Shown: positions 9,935-22,000 of the stretch, piece by piece
How positions within the stretch are numbered: position 1 is the first letter of the stretch
Layout of the letters: each line of letters opens with the position of its first letter
Assembly (NCBI GenBank): GCA_024516035.1
Contig: CM044961.1
Location: 29,869,123 to 29,933,122, forward strand
Length of the DNA stretch: 64,000 nt
Direction of reading: 5' to 3'
Origin: Bactericera cockerelli
Taxonomy: Eukaryota; Arthropoda; Insecta; Hemiptera; Triozidae
The notes under the pieces: model-generated
What the model saw: only the letters and a program-made list of their open reading frames with translations
The model's database searches: none
Told to the model about the DNA's origin: nothing
Program-made: the position numbers and the translations under genes

Positions 9935-10088
9935 ATCACAGTCGTGATATCACAATTAATCAAACTCGCTTTATTTTAGACTTTTTTATCCTGCTTTTTT
10001 AATATACACTAAATTTTATCTTGGGATTCGAACCCCCGACCTCCGGGTTACGAAACCACCGCCTTGTAAATCGAGCTACTGGAGGTCG
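9935..10088 (-). mobile_element. tRNA-headed SINE, family E
   Basis: The minus-strand head includes GTAGCTCGATTTACAAGGCGG and a GGGGTTCGAATCCC B box. The body has TCACGACTGTGATT and AAAGCGAGTTTGATT. Copies also lie at 25200, 25545, 35755, 58105 and 61255, and in plus orientation at 60463. Confidence 0.75.
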
Positions 10089-10103
10089 TCAGTCTAAACA
10101 CTA

Positions 10104-10291
10104 AAGGCCGAATTATGAAACAGGATTAAATATCTAAGTTTTGTTAATCCAAGCCACCATCACTTAACAGGTGATATAAATGTGCTGTGATTGGTTGAAA
10201 TTCCCACTAGAGGGCGTGTTAAGGGCAACACAGATTAGATTAATCCTGTTTTGGATTAGATAAACTAATCCTGCTTCATAATTCGGACCTA
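10104..10291. mobile_element. MITE with TIR GGCCGAATTATGAAACAGGAT
   Basis: Ends are inverted copies: GGCCGAATTATGAAACAGGATTA at the left and TAATCCTGCTTCATAATTCGGACC at the right. A related copy in opposite orientation is at 15911-16094 and a shorter relative at 15766-15907. Confidence 0.85.
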
Positions 10292-10344
10292 ATGATTATC
10301 TGACCTGGTTGCAGGGTTTTCGGTGAAACCCTTACAGTTAACAC

Positions 10345-10632
10345 TGCGACCTAATTCCATTGTCTAGGCTCCTTTCATGTTCATTCATACTGTTTGTTTC
10401 TCACGTCCTGACTGAGATATATAGTCAGAACGGGGATTTTACCCTCCATTCGCTGGGAACCGCACCAGCGACTCACATTAACCTCACCGAGCCTGGGAAG
10501 AGCCAGAAATGCCACAGTCACGTGTTTGGAGGGAACAGAATTTTCTTCGAAAAGTCTGCCCCAACCGGGGGTCGAACTCGGGATTTCCGGACTACAGGCG
10601 GTGGTCTCAACCGTAACACCACGGAGGCTGGC
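10345..10632 (-). mobile_element. tRNA-headed SINE, family D
   Basis: The minus-strand head has CCTCCGTGGTGTTACGGTTG and a GAGTTCGACCCCC B box. The body contains GTGAGGTTAATGTGAGTCGC and the 3' part reads AGGAGCCTAGACAATGGAAT. The body is shared with the 5S-headed SINEs. Confidence 0.8.
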
Positions 10633-10639
10633 TATTTTT

Positions 10640-11569
10640 GAAGCAAGAAATTAAGCCGATAGGAGAACCCACCGAATTTCAAGTGTATATCTCAAAAACA
10701 TGATTGACAGGTATTGACAGGTATTGACAGGTACAATAGTACATAATTATTAAGTAAATGTATCTAATCTAACCAACCGCCCAGGACTAGATATCTTGTT
10801 TTTTTTTACGTTTAAGAAAATGACCTAGGCTCTGTCTGAATCTATAAAAAAAATGTATTCAAATTATTTCATAGGTCTAGACATCGGATCTGGGCGTCCA
10901 TATAATCCTCTCACCACCGCGATATCGGTGCCTGTGTCAAAGACACGGAAGTCTTATCATAGCGCATTTTTGACATACAAAAAATTATGACCCTCAGACC
11001 CATGGATAATTTAAGGTCTTTTTTTTGCTGAAACCTTATTTAAGGTTTCTTATGTAGGTCATTGTCTTGGAGGCGTTAAAAAAGTTATAATTCAGGTTGT
11101 GTCTTTTTGCTGAGGTCCTCCCATCGCTTTCAATTCAGGTGATTTTAATTTATCCACACGATATTTTCATCTGAAAAAAAAAAAAAAAAAAAAAAATTAT
11201 ACATATTGTACAGAAGTAGATTTTTAGATCCTTATCTTATGATCTGAAGATTGTTTAATATTTAAAGAATTCGTACTTTAAAAGTGGACGTACATTGTAA
11301 TAATTATAATACTCGTTCATTATTCTCAAACATTATTCTTGAACATAATTATAAAATAGTCATTATTAGTTAGGATGTTCAAAAATTGTTATAATATCAA
11401 TAAAAATTAGACAATATACTGAAATTACGTAAATATTATGATTGTGTTTTAAATTTAGAGTCATCTTAGAACGATCTAGTGTTATACGTATACCTATATC
11501 TAATTTGTATATCCTCTCAGTTCTATCTATACTCCACATCCTTTGTACTGGTTAAACGTCCTTTTCAAC
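10640..11569. other. Intergenic, mostly unassigned AT-rich DNA
   Basis: Contains three copies of ATTGACAGGT (about 10704-10733), a fragment shared with the family D 3' part (10866-10960, GACATCGGATCTGGGCGTCC), and a 20+ bp A-run near 11176. No gene seen. Confidence 0.5.
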
Positions 11570-11710
11570 GATTTGCTCATATCAGGACGGGGGTTTTACC
11601 CTCCATTCGTTGGAAACTCACAAAACAGGTACTCAAATTTACGTCACCCAGCCTGAGTGGGGGCGGAAATAGCCAGCATCACGAGGATTCAAATTTGAAT
11701 GGGCACCCAT
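11570..11710 (-). mobile_element. SINE body fragment (family D/5S type)
   Basis: Carries GACGGGGGTTTTACCCTCCATTCGTTGG and a CACCCAGCCTGAGTGG segment, both typical of the shared SINE body. The head has been lost or replaced. Confidence 0.7.
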
Positions 11711-11934
11711 TCAGTCCTAGAGAGAAATAGCCGTGGCTCCGTGGTTAAGAGCATTGCTGATGCCCTCTTTGCCCAGCAAATCATAAAATTAAGGAGCGCG
11801 GCAGCGCTGCGACCCGCCAAGTCAATCAAAATAGTTCGCGCGTTACCAAGTAATATTATACGCCACAGCACAAGTAGCACATTTCGTGTAGCTGTAGGAG
11901 ATTATAACTACGTGGTCACTTACTCAAATAAATG

Positions 11935-12430
11935 AGAAAAAACACTGCCAGTTATGGACACGATACTTCCTCGTGATTGTTTCACATAGTATACACGTAC
12001 ACGTGCCAATTTTGAGATTTTATACTAAATCACTTGTATCTCCAAAACCGCTTAACCGATTTTCTTCAAATTTGTTTTCTATGGTAGAATTCTTCTGTAT
12101 CGGCAAGTAGTGGACCTTATTTTTTTGACTCTTTTGTCCAAATTTTGGTTATAATTAATTAAAAAATAAATATAAATAGCATATGTAAAACAATAAGATG
12201 CATGTACATACAAAATTTCATCAAAATCGGGTGTACCGTTTACGAAATATAAGCGTTTAAGTAAAAAGTTAGTTGTCAGGCGCATGGTCTCTTTCACCCA
12301 GAACCACTAGTACGAATTTGATGAATTTAAAATGGGACCATCTACAGAACGTCTCCTATGTGTGCAAAATTTCATCAAAATCCGTTGAGCAGTTTCTATA
12401 ATATTAGAAATATCTCGCAAGTAATAAATT
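11935..12430 (+). repeat. Dispersed repeat, copy 2 (see 7500)
   Basis: Matches 7500-8060 in several blocks, including ACACTGCCAGTTATGGACAC and TACGAATTTGATGAATTTAA. It ends in a palindrome-related AATATTAGAAATATCTCGCAAGT. Confidence 0.65.
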
Positions 12431-12471
12431 CAAGCATTGGGGTGGGATCTGAACCGCAGATCACACACTCA

Positions 12472-12985
12472 CTGATACTTACAGAGTGGTTCAGATGCGA
12501 TAGTTGGCGTAGTCATTGATCACCTCGTGATACTTACAGAGTGGTTCAGATGCGATAGTTGGCGTAGTCGTTGATCACCTCGTGATACTTACAGAGTGGT
12601 TCAGATGCGATAGTTGGCGTAGTCGTTGATCACCTCGTGATACTTACAGAGTGGTTCAGATGCGATAGTTGGCGTAGTCGTTGATCACCTCGTGATACTT
12701 ACAGAGTGGTTCAGATGCGATAGTTGGCGTAGTCGTTGATCACCTCGTGATACTTACAGAGTGGTTCAGATGCGATAGTTGGCGTAGTCGTTGATCACCT
12801 CGTGATACTTACAGAGTGGTTCAGATGCGATAGTTGGCGTAGTCGTTGATCACCTCGTGATACTTACAGAGTGGTTCAGATGCGATAGTTGGCGTAGTCG
12901 TTGATCACCTCGTGATACTTACAGAGTGGTTCAGATGCGATAGTTGGCGTAGTCGTTGATCACCTCGTGATACTTACAGAGTGGT
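12472..12985 (-). repeat. 55-bp tandem array carrying the last FASN-like codons, stop and a GTAAGT
   Basis: Nine further copies of the end of the terminal exon follow it on the minus strand. Each unit holds GTGATCAACGACTACGCCAA, ACTATCGCATC, the TGA, then ACCACTCTGTAAGTATCACGAG. The copies are almost identical apart from single changes in the outermost ones. The GTAAGT inside each unit looks like a 5' splice site placed just after the stop. Confidence 0.95.
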
Positions 12986-13099
12986 TCAGATGCGATAGTT
13001 GGCGTAGTCGTTGATCACCTCTGCCGTAGTCTTGTGCTCCAGAAGCTGGAAGTAGGAAGATGTTTCTGACACTTTCAGTATGAGCTCGCCACTGTGGTA
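12986..13099 (-). CDS. FASN-like exon 27: TE C-terminus and stop
   Basis: Acceptor TTCTCCCCACAG, then YHSGELILKVSE, which aligns with the YHGNVMLLRAK strand of the FASN thioesterase, continuing to LLEHKTTAEVINDYANYRI and TGA at 12986-12988. The His in LLEHKT falls about where the TE catalytic His (GDHRTLL) sits. The exon starts in phase 0 and matches exon 26 (..NAFEK). The tail after the His is much shorter than in human FASN. Confidence 0.85.
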   Translation of the reverse strand, partial: YHSGELILKVSETSSYFQLLEHKTTAEVINDYANYRI

Positions 13100-16000
13100 C
13101 TGTGGGGAGAAGTGGAGATAGACCCATTAGCATTCATTCAGAGATAGATAGACCCTAGATACGTAATTTGGAGATAGACTCATTAGACATAATTCAGATA
13201 TAGATCCTGAGAATGCCATTGGCATTAGCACCGCCCGTTGATCAAGTTTTGTTTTATTAATGTCAATTTTCTTGTATCTATATATTCTATGTAAATAAAA
13301 CTTGATCTAATATGTTTAATAATAGATCCTTGAGAATTAATTCAGACATATGCCGCCAAGAAAAAGAATGCTCTAAATACACATTTATAAAAGCTCCTGG
13401 GTGCCATTTTATTGTATTTGCCACTCAGACCTGTGGTGTTTGGGCCCAGGAAGATAAAGAAAGATGTTAAAATTTCAATTTGGTCAGGACTTTGAGTTTT
13501 GAGCCTCGTAAGCGATATTTCTGGTCCACATTCCTGTTTGACACAATTAAATTTCTTGGTAGATAAACTTAGGGCGCCATTAATTTAGCTGTCAGAAAGC
13601 TTGGCATTAAATTAAGGACTCTTGTTCTACGGAACAAGGGGTCTAAAGAAACATTTTCTTTTTGGTTTAACGTCACTTTCAACTGCATGGTCATATCTAG
13701 AGGGGGGTTTTAGCCTCCATTTGCTGGAAACTAGCAAACCACTTTAAACCACATATTATTTCAGGCGGAACAACATATCTAGATTACCTCGTAAGCAATA
13801 ATAAGATCTCAACAACACAGACTGCCTATTAATTTTTGTAAGATATTATTTTAGAATATTCTTAAAATACCATTTGTCAAAATTAAAATTTTACTGTAAC
13901 TACTTATATCAATATTTATGTAGCGATTGTAGTGTCTATGTGCTAAAGTAATTTGTCAACAAGCATGTAAACTGAATCTGTTTTTCTACCATGTCTATAA
14001 TAGGCTGTGTATAGGATGTGTATGTGTATATATGTATGAGAAATTTTGTGTATATACTGTCATATGCAATATAAATAGGCTGTGTATACATAATTATGTA
14101 TGAGTAATTTTGTGTATATACTGTTATATGCAATATAAATAGGCTGTGTATGGGACATTGTGTTCCAATTGTTTAGACTGGAGACAGGTCAAGTTAGCCG
14201 GAGCTAGCTTGCATAAATAGTAGGGCTTCCCTTATACAGGGTGGCTCTTTCGCATTTCTGTACTGTCGTATACTCTCTGTATTTCTTGGAAAAAATCACG
14301 AGTTGTAAAGAAAAGTTACGTAGTTCATATGAAAAAATAATAGATTAACTTATAATGGTCGTCCAAAATGAAATAAGTGTTTGGTTTTACTTCCTACAAC
14401 CTGAAAGGTAGATTATTGTTCTTGCTTAACGTGCTATAAAATCTAGGTAAATGTTTAGCTGGGGATGTTAAACAGGGAGAAGACCAGTGTCTCGCTAGAG
14501 GACTATAAACAGAGAACGGACTAGCAGTCCCTAACAAGCCAGGCTAGCTTGCAGTTTCCCAAGGGTTTAATGGCTTATAAAGAAAAATCCCAAGTTCTCA
14601 CGATGGTTGATCGCACATGGAAATATGTGGTTCAGAACAAGCCAACTTGTTTCTTGAGTTGACTGAAGACCAACATTCTCCCATACAGCCAAGCTGGCTA
14701 CAATAACAACTTCTGAGTTAATCGAGACGGAAAATTTCCACCCCACTCGCTGGAAACTCACAAACCAGCTATCTATATTCACCTCGTCCTGCCTAAGTTG
14801 GGCTGGAAATGAAAACCTCACCTTTTTTTTATATAAAAATGAACCTCACATTTTTTTACGACGATTTTTTTGTTTGTTATAACATTCTAAACTATCTGAT
14901 TCGCACAGTAAATACAGTGTGACGTGGCAATACGTAGCGAAACTTTAGTGAAATGTGTAAATTGTAGCCACAAATGTGTTTCATTGATCAACGACATTGG
15001 TGCAAAGTATTGTATTTCACAAAGAACAGAATGTTTACTCGTTCAACGGATACTGATGACACAGTTTACATACACCAATGTAAACTTTACAAACATAGAG
15101 GTAAGGTTTCTTATGCAAATAATTTGTATCTATCTAGTAGATAATACCTAATAATTATACTCTTTAGTGGAAGGTAACCACCAGGCGAGGTTAAAGCTCA
15201 AAGCATTTTCTACCGCCTAACCCTCAGAGTCTTATTATTATAAGGTCACAAACTCAAATTAATGAGGAAAAATTTGTGTACTGCGTGGGATTCGAACCAA
15301 CGGATCTCTACGCTACCTGGATTACCAGACTAGATCGTTAACTACTTGACTACCAGTACATCAGTTTCTTACAATTACAAAGTTTTTTTTTAATTTGGGT
15401 TTAACGCCGTTATCAATTGCATTCACAGGAAACTCACTGCTATCCACATTAACCTCACCAGCCTGGGTTGGGCCGGAATGCCAGCATCACGAAGTTTTCA
15501 CCACGCTGGACGTTGCTTAATTTTGGTGATCCTACGAGAACCAGTGCATTCAACGCGCCATCGAATTAGCTCTAGCCAGGAGCTATTTTTATGCCTTGTA
15601 CCTACTAAATTTGTATGATAAACGACCAGTGGCGACAAGAGGAGAGTATAAAGAAAATAATAAAATTGGTTGAGAAAGGAGACACTCTTAGTAAGTAAGG
15701 CTGCGCTACCCACAAAAATCGTGAAAAGGCCTTGAACTACACTATATAGAAATCATACTTTAACTTAGGGCCAAATTATACGGGATTAAAGTTATGATAA
15801 GCTAGACATACGCTCAAGTCGGAGTTTCAACCAATCACAGCGCACTATAGCCCGAATTGAGGGACAGTCTGGCTTATCTTAACTTTAATCCTGTTTTATA
15901 ATTCGGAATTTAGGTCCGACTTATGAAACAGGATTAGATTATCCCATAACACGCCCTCTGGTGGGAATTTCAACCTATCACAGCGCATTTATATCAGCTG

Positions 16001-19000
16001 TTATGTGATAGTGGTTTGGTTTAACGAATCCTAGATATTTGAATCCTATAATTATGAAACAGGATATTTAATCCTATTTCACAATTCGGCCCTGGGTCTC
16101 TTTTTTATAGGTAAAACAGAGTATTAGTAATATGAGATTTGGTATCTGACGTGAATATTAAGGATGTTTAATAGTTATACGCCACTGCATGAGATAAACA
16201 AAAATTCAAATAAATTGGACCAATCACAGGCCGGGATTTGTTGAAAGAGGGATCAACTGTGCAAAAGTTGGACGCACAATTTTGTTCTATTCGAGATAGG
16301 TAAGGTTCCCTCTATGTTATAATGATCTCAGGGATTGTATTGTATCGTATTTTATTTTATTGTAATGTATTTTGTATTGTATCCCAGACAGCACAGTCAA
16401 CTGGATGTATACCATACTGTTAGGTGGAAAAAGTCTACTTGCCCACCTGGAAATCAGCTGGAGATTTCCACCTTCCACCTGACCTCCACCTGTAAATCAA
16501 CTGGAAATGAACTGGAAAGTAACCCAACTTTTAACTGGAAGTCAGTTGCCCAAAGTCAACTGGATTTGTTCCACTTATTTCCAGCTACTTGTAGCGCTCT
16601 CTAGTGGATGGGTAGTAACTCACTACCACAATGTTGACATACCTATTTACCTATACTGTACATTATACTACATAATAATCAAATGCTACGCTCTTGGTTT
16701 TGAGGTCGTGGGTTCGAATCCCATTATATGCATTTTTTTTTTTTTTCAAAAAAAAAATAATAATAATAGTAATAAAAATACTAGAAACAAATGTATATTA
16801 GGCATAAATTCAATTTAAGTTATTTTATTTAGAGGCCATACCTACATTCAAATCTCATGAAGAATATTTTTTTGTATAAAAATAAAGTAATAAATTTTAA
16901 ATAGGTTTTTTTAACACATACACACACACAATTTTGGGTATAATTTTTTTACATAGAAATTTGGAAAGAAAAAGAAAATAACTAATCTGTTTTAAACAAC
17001 ACAATTCAAATAAGACTCTTTACCATTATTATATTTTACAATAAGAGTGTTTATTATTTAAAAAAATGTCACAAAAGTGTAAAATGCACTATCAAATTTC
17101 CACCATGTCACAAGACCTTGTACCAATGTATCACACGTATTTCCTAAGTAGGTATAATCTCTATATATAAAACTCAAAGTTGTGCATGTCTGGCTGACTA
17201 TGTCCTCTTGGGGTTACAATACCAAACGGTACTCTCACTGAGAGTTCACCCCCCCCTGAGACACCTTCAACATACTAGAAAATTATCAAAATTAAAATAT
17301 CTAGGGTCAAGGGGGGTAATTACGAACGATTTTGAGCTACATTTTATAAACATATCTGTAACCCTGAGTTGCTTTTGTAAAATCCATGTCTTGTGATTTT
17401 TTTGGTATATAGACTTATTTAGCATTCTAATGGTGCATTATAAATAGTTTTGTGCATACTGTAGTATCTGTTTAGTGGTGTTCTTATTTACCCCCGCCTG
17501 TTCGCATTTACCCCCGCCTGACGGGGGTAAATGCGAACACATTATACAATATTAAAAACGAACTTTTTAATGGCAATATGTGCTTTTTATGTACAAATAA
17601 TACACCAAAATTGTACTTTGTGTCTTTAGCTACCTGTATGACAATATGCAAAGTTTATGGACACACAGCCCCTTAAACAAAAAGGTGTCTCTGATCTACT
17701 AACTCCGATATAGTAGTCTCGGAGATTGATACGAGAGAGTAAAAACAGCGTGCTCGGAAACATCTTTCTCTGGGAGTACTACGAGAGAGTAAAAAAAGCG
17801 TGCTCGGAAACATCTTTCTCTGGGAGTACTGCGGGAATGGATAGAAACTCTCCCGGAGAATGTTTAACCAACTTACTCGGAACCTATCCCGGATCTATGC
17901 CCGAGCTAACTCGGGACAAGATCCAAGCTAACTCCAAGCTAACGTCCCGAGTACATGGTCTCGGAACGGTCTCCGAACGAGATCCAATACCCTGTGGCAA
18001 CACCGCAATGCGCCTGGCTCCATATCTTAAGAGCGTGCACGCATTTTGTTTTTAATTTTTAAAGTTCTTTGTTTTATGCGACGTTAAACATAAATTAAAA
18101 AAAAATCTCCTGTAGGTAAATGTTGTAATCTTTTTAAAAGTCGTAAGTTGTTTTATCATATCATAATAGGTGTAATGTGTAATCTTTTTAGAGTTTCTTC
18201 TTTTGCAAAAGTGTTTGGTTTTCACAGACATACCCTTGTGTTAGTATCTATTGATTGCAATCAATAGATACTACTACTAAAATAATTATGATCTATGGAG
18301 GAAATCCACATGATATTTTCCACCTGTTTACATGTATTGTGCATCCAATCCAACATAGCTTCAACCTGGAAGAAACCTATTGAAGCTGCCTCCCTCCTCA
18401 AACATATTGAACCTGACATGGGATAAGTGAAAGTGACTACAAATTGATGATTTAATTATAAAAAATAATTATATCTAACAATTTCTGATAAAAGTCCAAC
18501 AAGTTGACTCTTCTAAAGTTCCTACATCATAGTTTTAGGGTGTAACTAAAAAGAAATTTTTCTCTACTTTAAAAAGTTTACTGTTCTAAAGTGTACCAAT
18601 TTCCATGCATTAATCATAAGTGAGTTTTACACTCCAATTAGTGGGGTAAGCAATATCTAAACAATATCTTACATTTTACATTTTTTTATAGTCAAACGAG
18701 GATATGTATGTGGAAATGCTGGAGATTAACCTGTTCCAGATATTCCACTTAATCAGAATCACACTCTTAACAGGTGTCTGACTGGGGGATTTTAAACAGG
18801 GAAAAGACCAGTGTTTTGCTAGACAACTATGAACAGAGAACTGACTAGCTAAAGGCTTTTTAATAGGTTCACATTATTGAAGATTTGACTATACTGTTCC
18901 ATAATCAATAGATCCTGTGTTCAATTCACAGTTTTTTTTTCTTTCAAACAGCAATTCTGTTCCCTTTAAAAATGAGGCATTCCTAGCCCTTATCAGGCTA

Positions 19001-22000
19001 AGTGAGGTTAATGTGGGTAGCTGGGACTATTCCCAGTAAATTCAGTATACAACCCCCATTTTTATTTTAAATAAATAAATCTGTTCTCCGAAAATGTGAG
19101 GCTGGTATATCTAGCCCTACTCAGGCTGAGTGAGGTGAATGTGGGTATCTGGTACTGTTCCCATTAAATTCAGAATGAAATTCCCATCCTCACTATCTCA
19201 AATCAGGACAGGGGTTTTTCATGAACCAGTTATAACATATAAAAAAATATTGTAAGTTTAGAAGAAGTATTAAGTGTTGCAAATTTAGACAGTTTTTTTA
19301 CTTGTAATAAGTACATTTTTTACTATAATGTGTTCATTAATTTTAATTTTTAAAACAGTAGCTTGTATTATTCAAGATTTGACTACTCCCCGTAATCTAA
19401 AGATTTTGGTTCATTTTTGTTGTTGTGAAACAGATAATTCTCCTTCTTTAGAAAATATGAGGCTGACATGTGTATACACAGCCTTTATCAGGCTGGGTGA
19501 GGTTAATGTGGCTACCTGGTACTATTCCCAGTAAATTCAGAATAAAATGGCCCAACCCAGGCTCGGTGAGCTTAATGTGGGTAACAGGTTTGTGAGTTTC
19601 CTGCAAATGAGGGTAAAACCTCGGTCATGATATGACTATGCAATTGAGGTTAAACCCACTTTAATCAAACAAAAAAAAAATCTGGAAGACTGTTCTTTTT
19701 TTTATGAATGCCATATTATAGTCAAAATTCTCTCTGGGTTCTATTTCCTAATTTCATCTCTAATAATCTCAACTTCTGTTCTGGTAGTCTTTGTCTTCGG
19801 GCAGCCTGCTGCTGGGCAGGAAGATGGCATTTCAGCACATCTCTCTCTTAATTACCTATATGTATAATAGATTTAGATTAATTAAGTCCACTTGGCTTAA
19901 TTTATCTGCTGATTCTATGTATTATATTCTGTTTGTTTCATGTTTTTGTTTGTTACATATTTTTGCTTTTAATTCTTTTACCATGAAAATGGAAAAATAT
20001 AAAACTGAAAAACACAAATTGTCTTCTTATTTATTAATGTTAGCATTTCATCAACAGCTTTTCATCATTGTAGAACCAAATTGCCTTGAAATAGTATATT
20101 TTTCATCAAATCCAAATTAATTTTAAAAATTTCCTGTGAAATCACAATTTTCAATTTTTTCCGGGCAATGGCGGTGGTATGAAATTCAATATGGAGCCCC
20201 TTAATTATTAAGTAGGTATTCAATTTCCAAAACCTTGTAAAAATAAGCTTAATAAAATGCTCAGGGGGAGGAAATAGTAAGCTTATAAAAGTGTTTCTAA
20301 AATGTTAAGCCTTGTCAAAATAAGCTTTATAAAATGTTTGAATCTTGTCAAAATAAGTGTTTTTAAAATCTTTTTAAACACTTTCTGTGCCGTCTGGGTA
20401 GTCTGCTGTGACTAAAGATAGAGATACTTTTAAGATGTGAACTTATGTGATACTTTTATTTTCATGTCAATTTTTTTTCTAATGTTTCTAAATTGATTGC
20501 ATAAATATATTGATACCTTAGATTCCTTGGGTCAAATAAGCATGGATTATCTCTATCAACTAGGGGTCAGAAATGGACCCTAACTGAGTTAGAACTGACT
20601 TAAACTCGAAAAATTAATATTAAAAATTGAATTCGTATCCTATGTCCTATACATATGTCCTAACTAAAGGGCGGGGTTATTGGTTATTGCCTATGGCAAT
20701 CTCTTTATTCCAATTGTTTCTAGTCTCTTATTGGGATTTTTCATTTTTTAAGGTGTATTCTTCTTTTATTTTTGTTTTGTTCTTAATTATTTTATTTTAA
20801 ATTTCACAATAAAAAAAATGTTCTATTATAAAAATGTATCGTATTATTTTTAGGTGGTTTTACAGCTAAAATTCCCAGGGTATTTAAAACGGTCTGTGGT
20901 CTAGAAGAGACAGTCCCCGAGAATGTTCTCGGAGACGGTTCCGAGAAGGCTCGGAGACAGTCCCCGAGAATGTTCTCGGAGACGGTTCCGAGAAGGCTCG
21001 GAGACGGTCCCCGAGAATGATCTCGGAGACAGTTCCCGAGACCGATCTTGGAGCAATCTCGAGCACCAGCAATCGACGCTACGGTGCGGACGTAGACTGT
21101 CCCGGAGCAGTCTCCGAATGGTCTCCTAGGTGTCTCCGATATCATTTTTTGGGATCCGAGACAGGACGATACAATCTCGTTCCTAGATCTCGGAGATGGT
21201 TCCGAGACTGTTTTTTGTTTAAGGGGAGGATAGTGGTTTGAATCCTAACCACGAAGGTAGTCAGCTCTTATCAAATAGGGTATCTCTATCTTGCAAATAA
21301 TAGTAATAATAATAATTTCGTGTCCGTGAGATAGGTATAGATACCTAAATCACGGTGGTGAGAGGATTATATGGACGCCCAGATCCAATGTCTAGGCTCC
21401 TTTCATGTCCATTGATTCTATTTGGTTTTAACATCCTGACTTGAGGTAGACAGGACGGGGGTTTCACCCTCCATTCGCTGGGAATCGTACCAGCTACCCA
21501 CATTAACCTCACCCAGCCTGGGTGGGGCCGGAATCGCCAGTCTCACATGTTCGGAGGGGACAGAATTTTCTTTGCGAAAAGTCTGCTCCAACCGGGAATC
21601 GAACTAAGGATCTCTGGACTACGGGCAGTAGTCACAACTGTTACGCCACGGAGGCTGGTAATAAAAGCATAATAATAGTAATAGTTAATTATGTGAGCTT
21701 TTCAAAGGTGTTTTATATATTTTTTTTTTTTTTTTTTTACAGATTTTGGTCTTATCAATAGTTTCTAGGTCATTGTCAATCTCAGATTTGTCTTCCTCTA
21801 CCTTCATTTTTTTCTTCTTTTTTGAAACTGTTCCCCCTATATTTCTTTTCGTTTTCTACACTTTCATTTTTCTTCCTTTCTTTTGCTATGTTCAAGTACA
21901 CAAATACCTTCATTGGGTCCAATACATTAGGGTACTAATATCTTGGTACTTCTTATAACCTCCCAGTATTTCAGGATTTTGAGCCTTACGTTTGGAAAAT

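Larger units (their letters stand above)
17668..21232. mobile_element. Candidate inner element with CCCCTTAAACAAAAA inverted ends
   Basis: CCCCTTAAACAAAAAGGTGTCTC at 17670 pairs inverted with GAGACTGTTTTTTGTTTAAGGGG at 21207-21229. Both ends continue inward with CTCGGAGA-type motifs. It is nested in the 17302-22612 element. Confidence 0.5.

Noticed and set aside
12472..13020. CRISPR-like regular repeats
   Set aside because: Units are contiguous with no spacers, and the setting is a eukaryotic exon/intron. The same applies to the arrays at 34575, 38000 and 59540.
19791..20120. 109-codon plus-strand frame
   Set aside because: AT-rich, low-complexity composition, no recognised domain and no splice or start evidence.
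20804..21241. Overlapping frames on both strands
   Set aside because: Caused by the palindromic CTCGGAG block; all frames are open because of low stop content.
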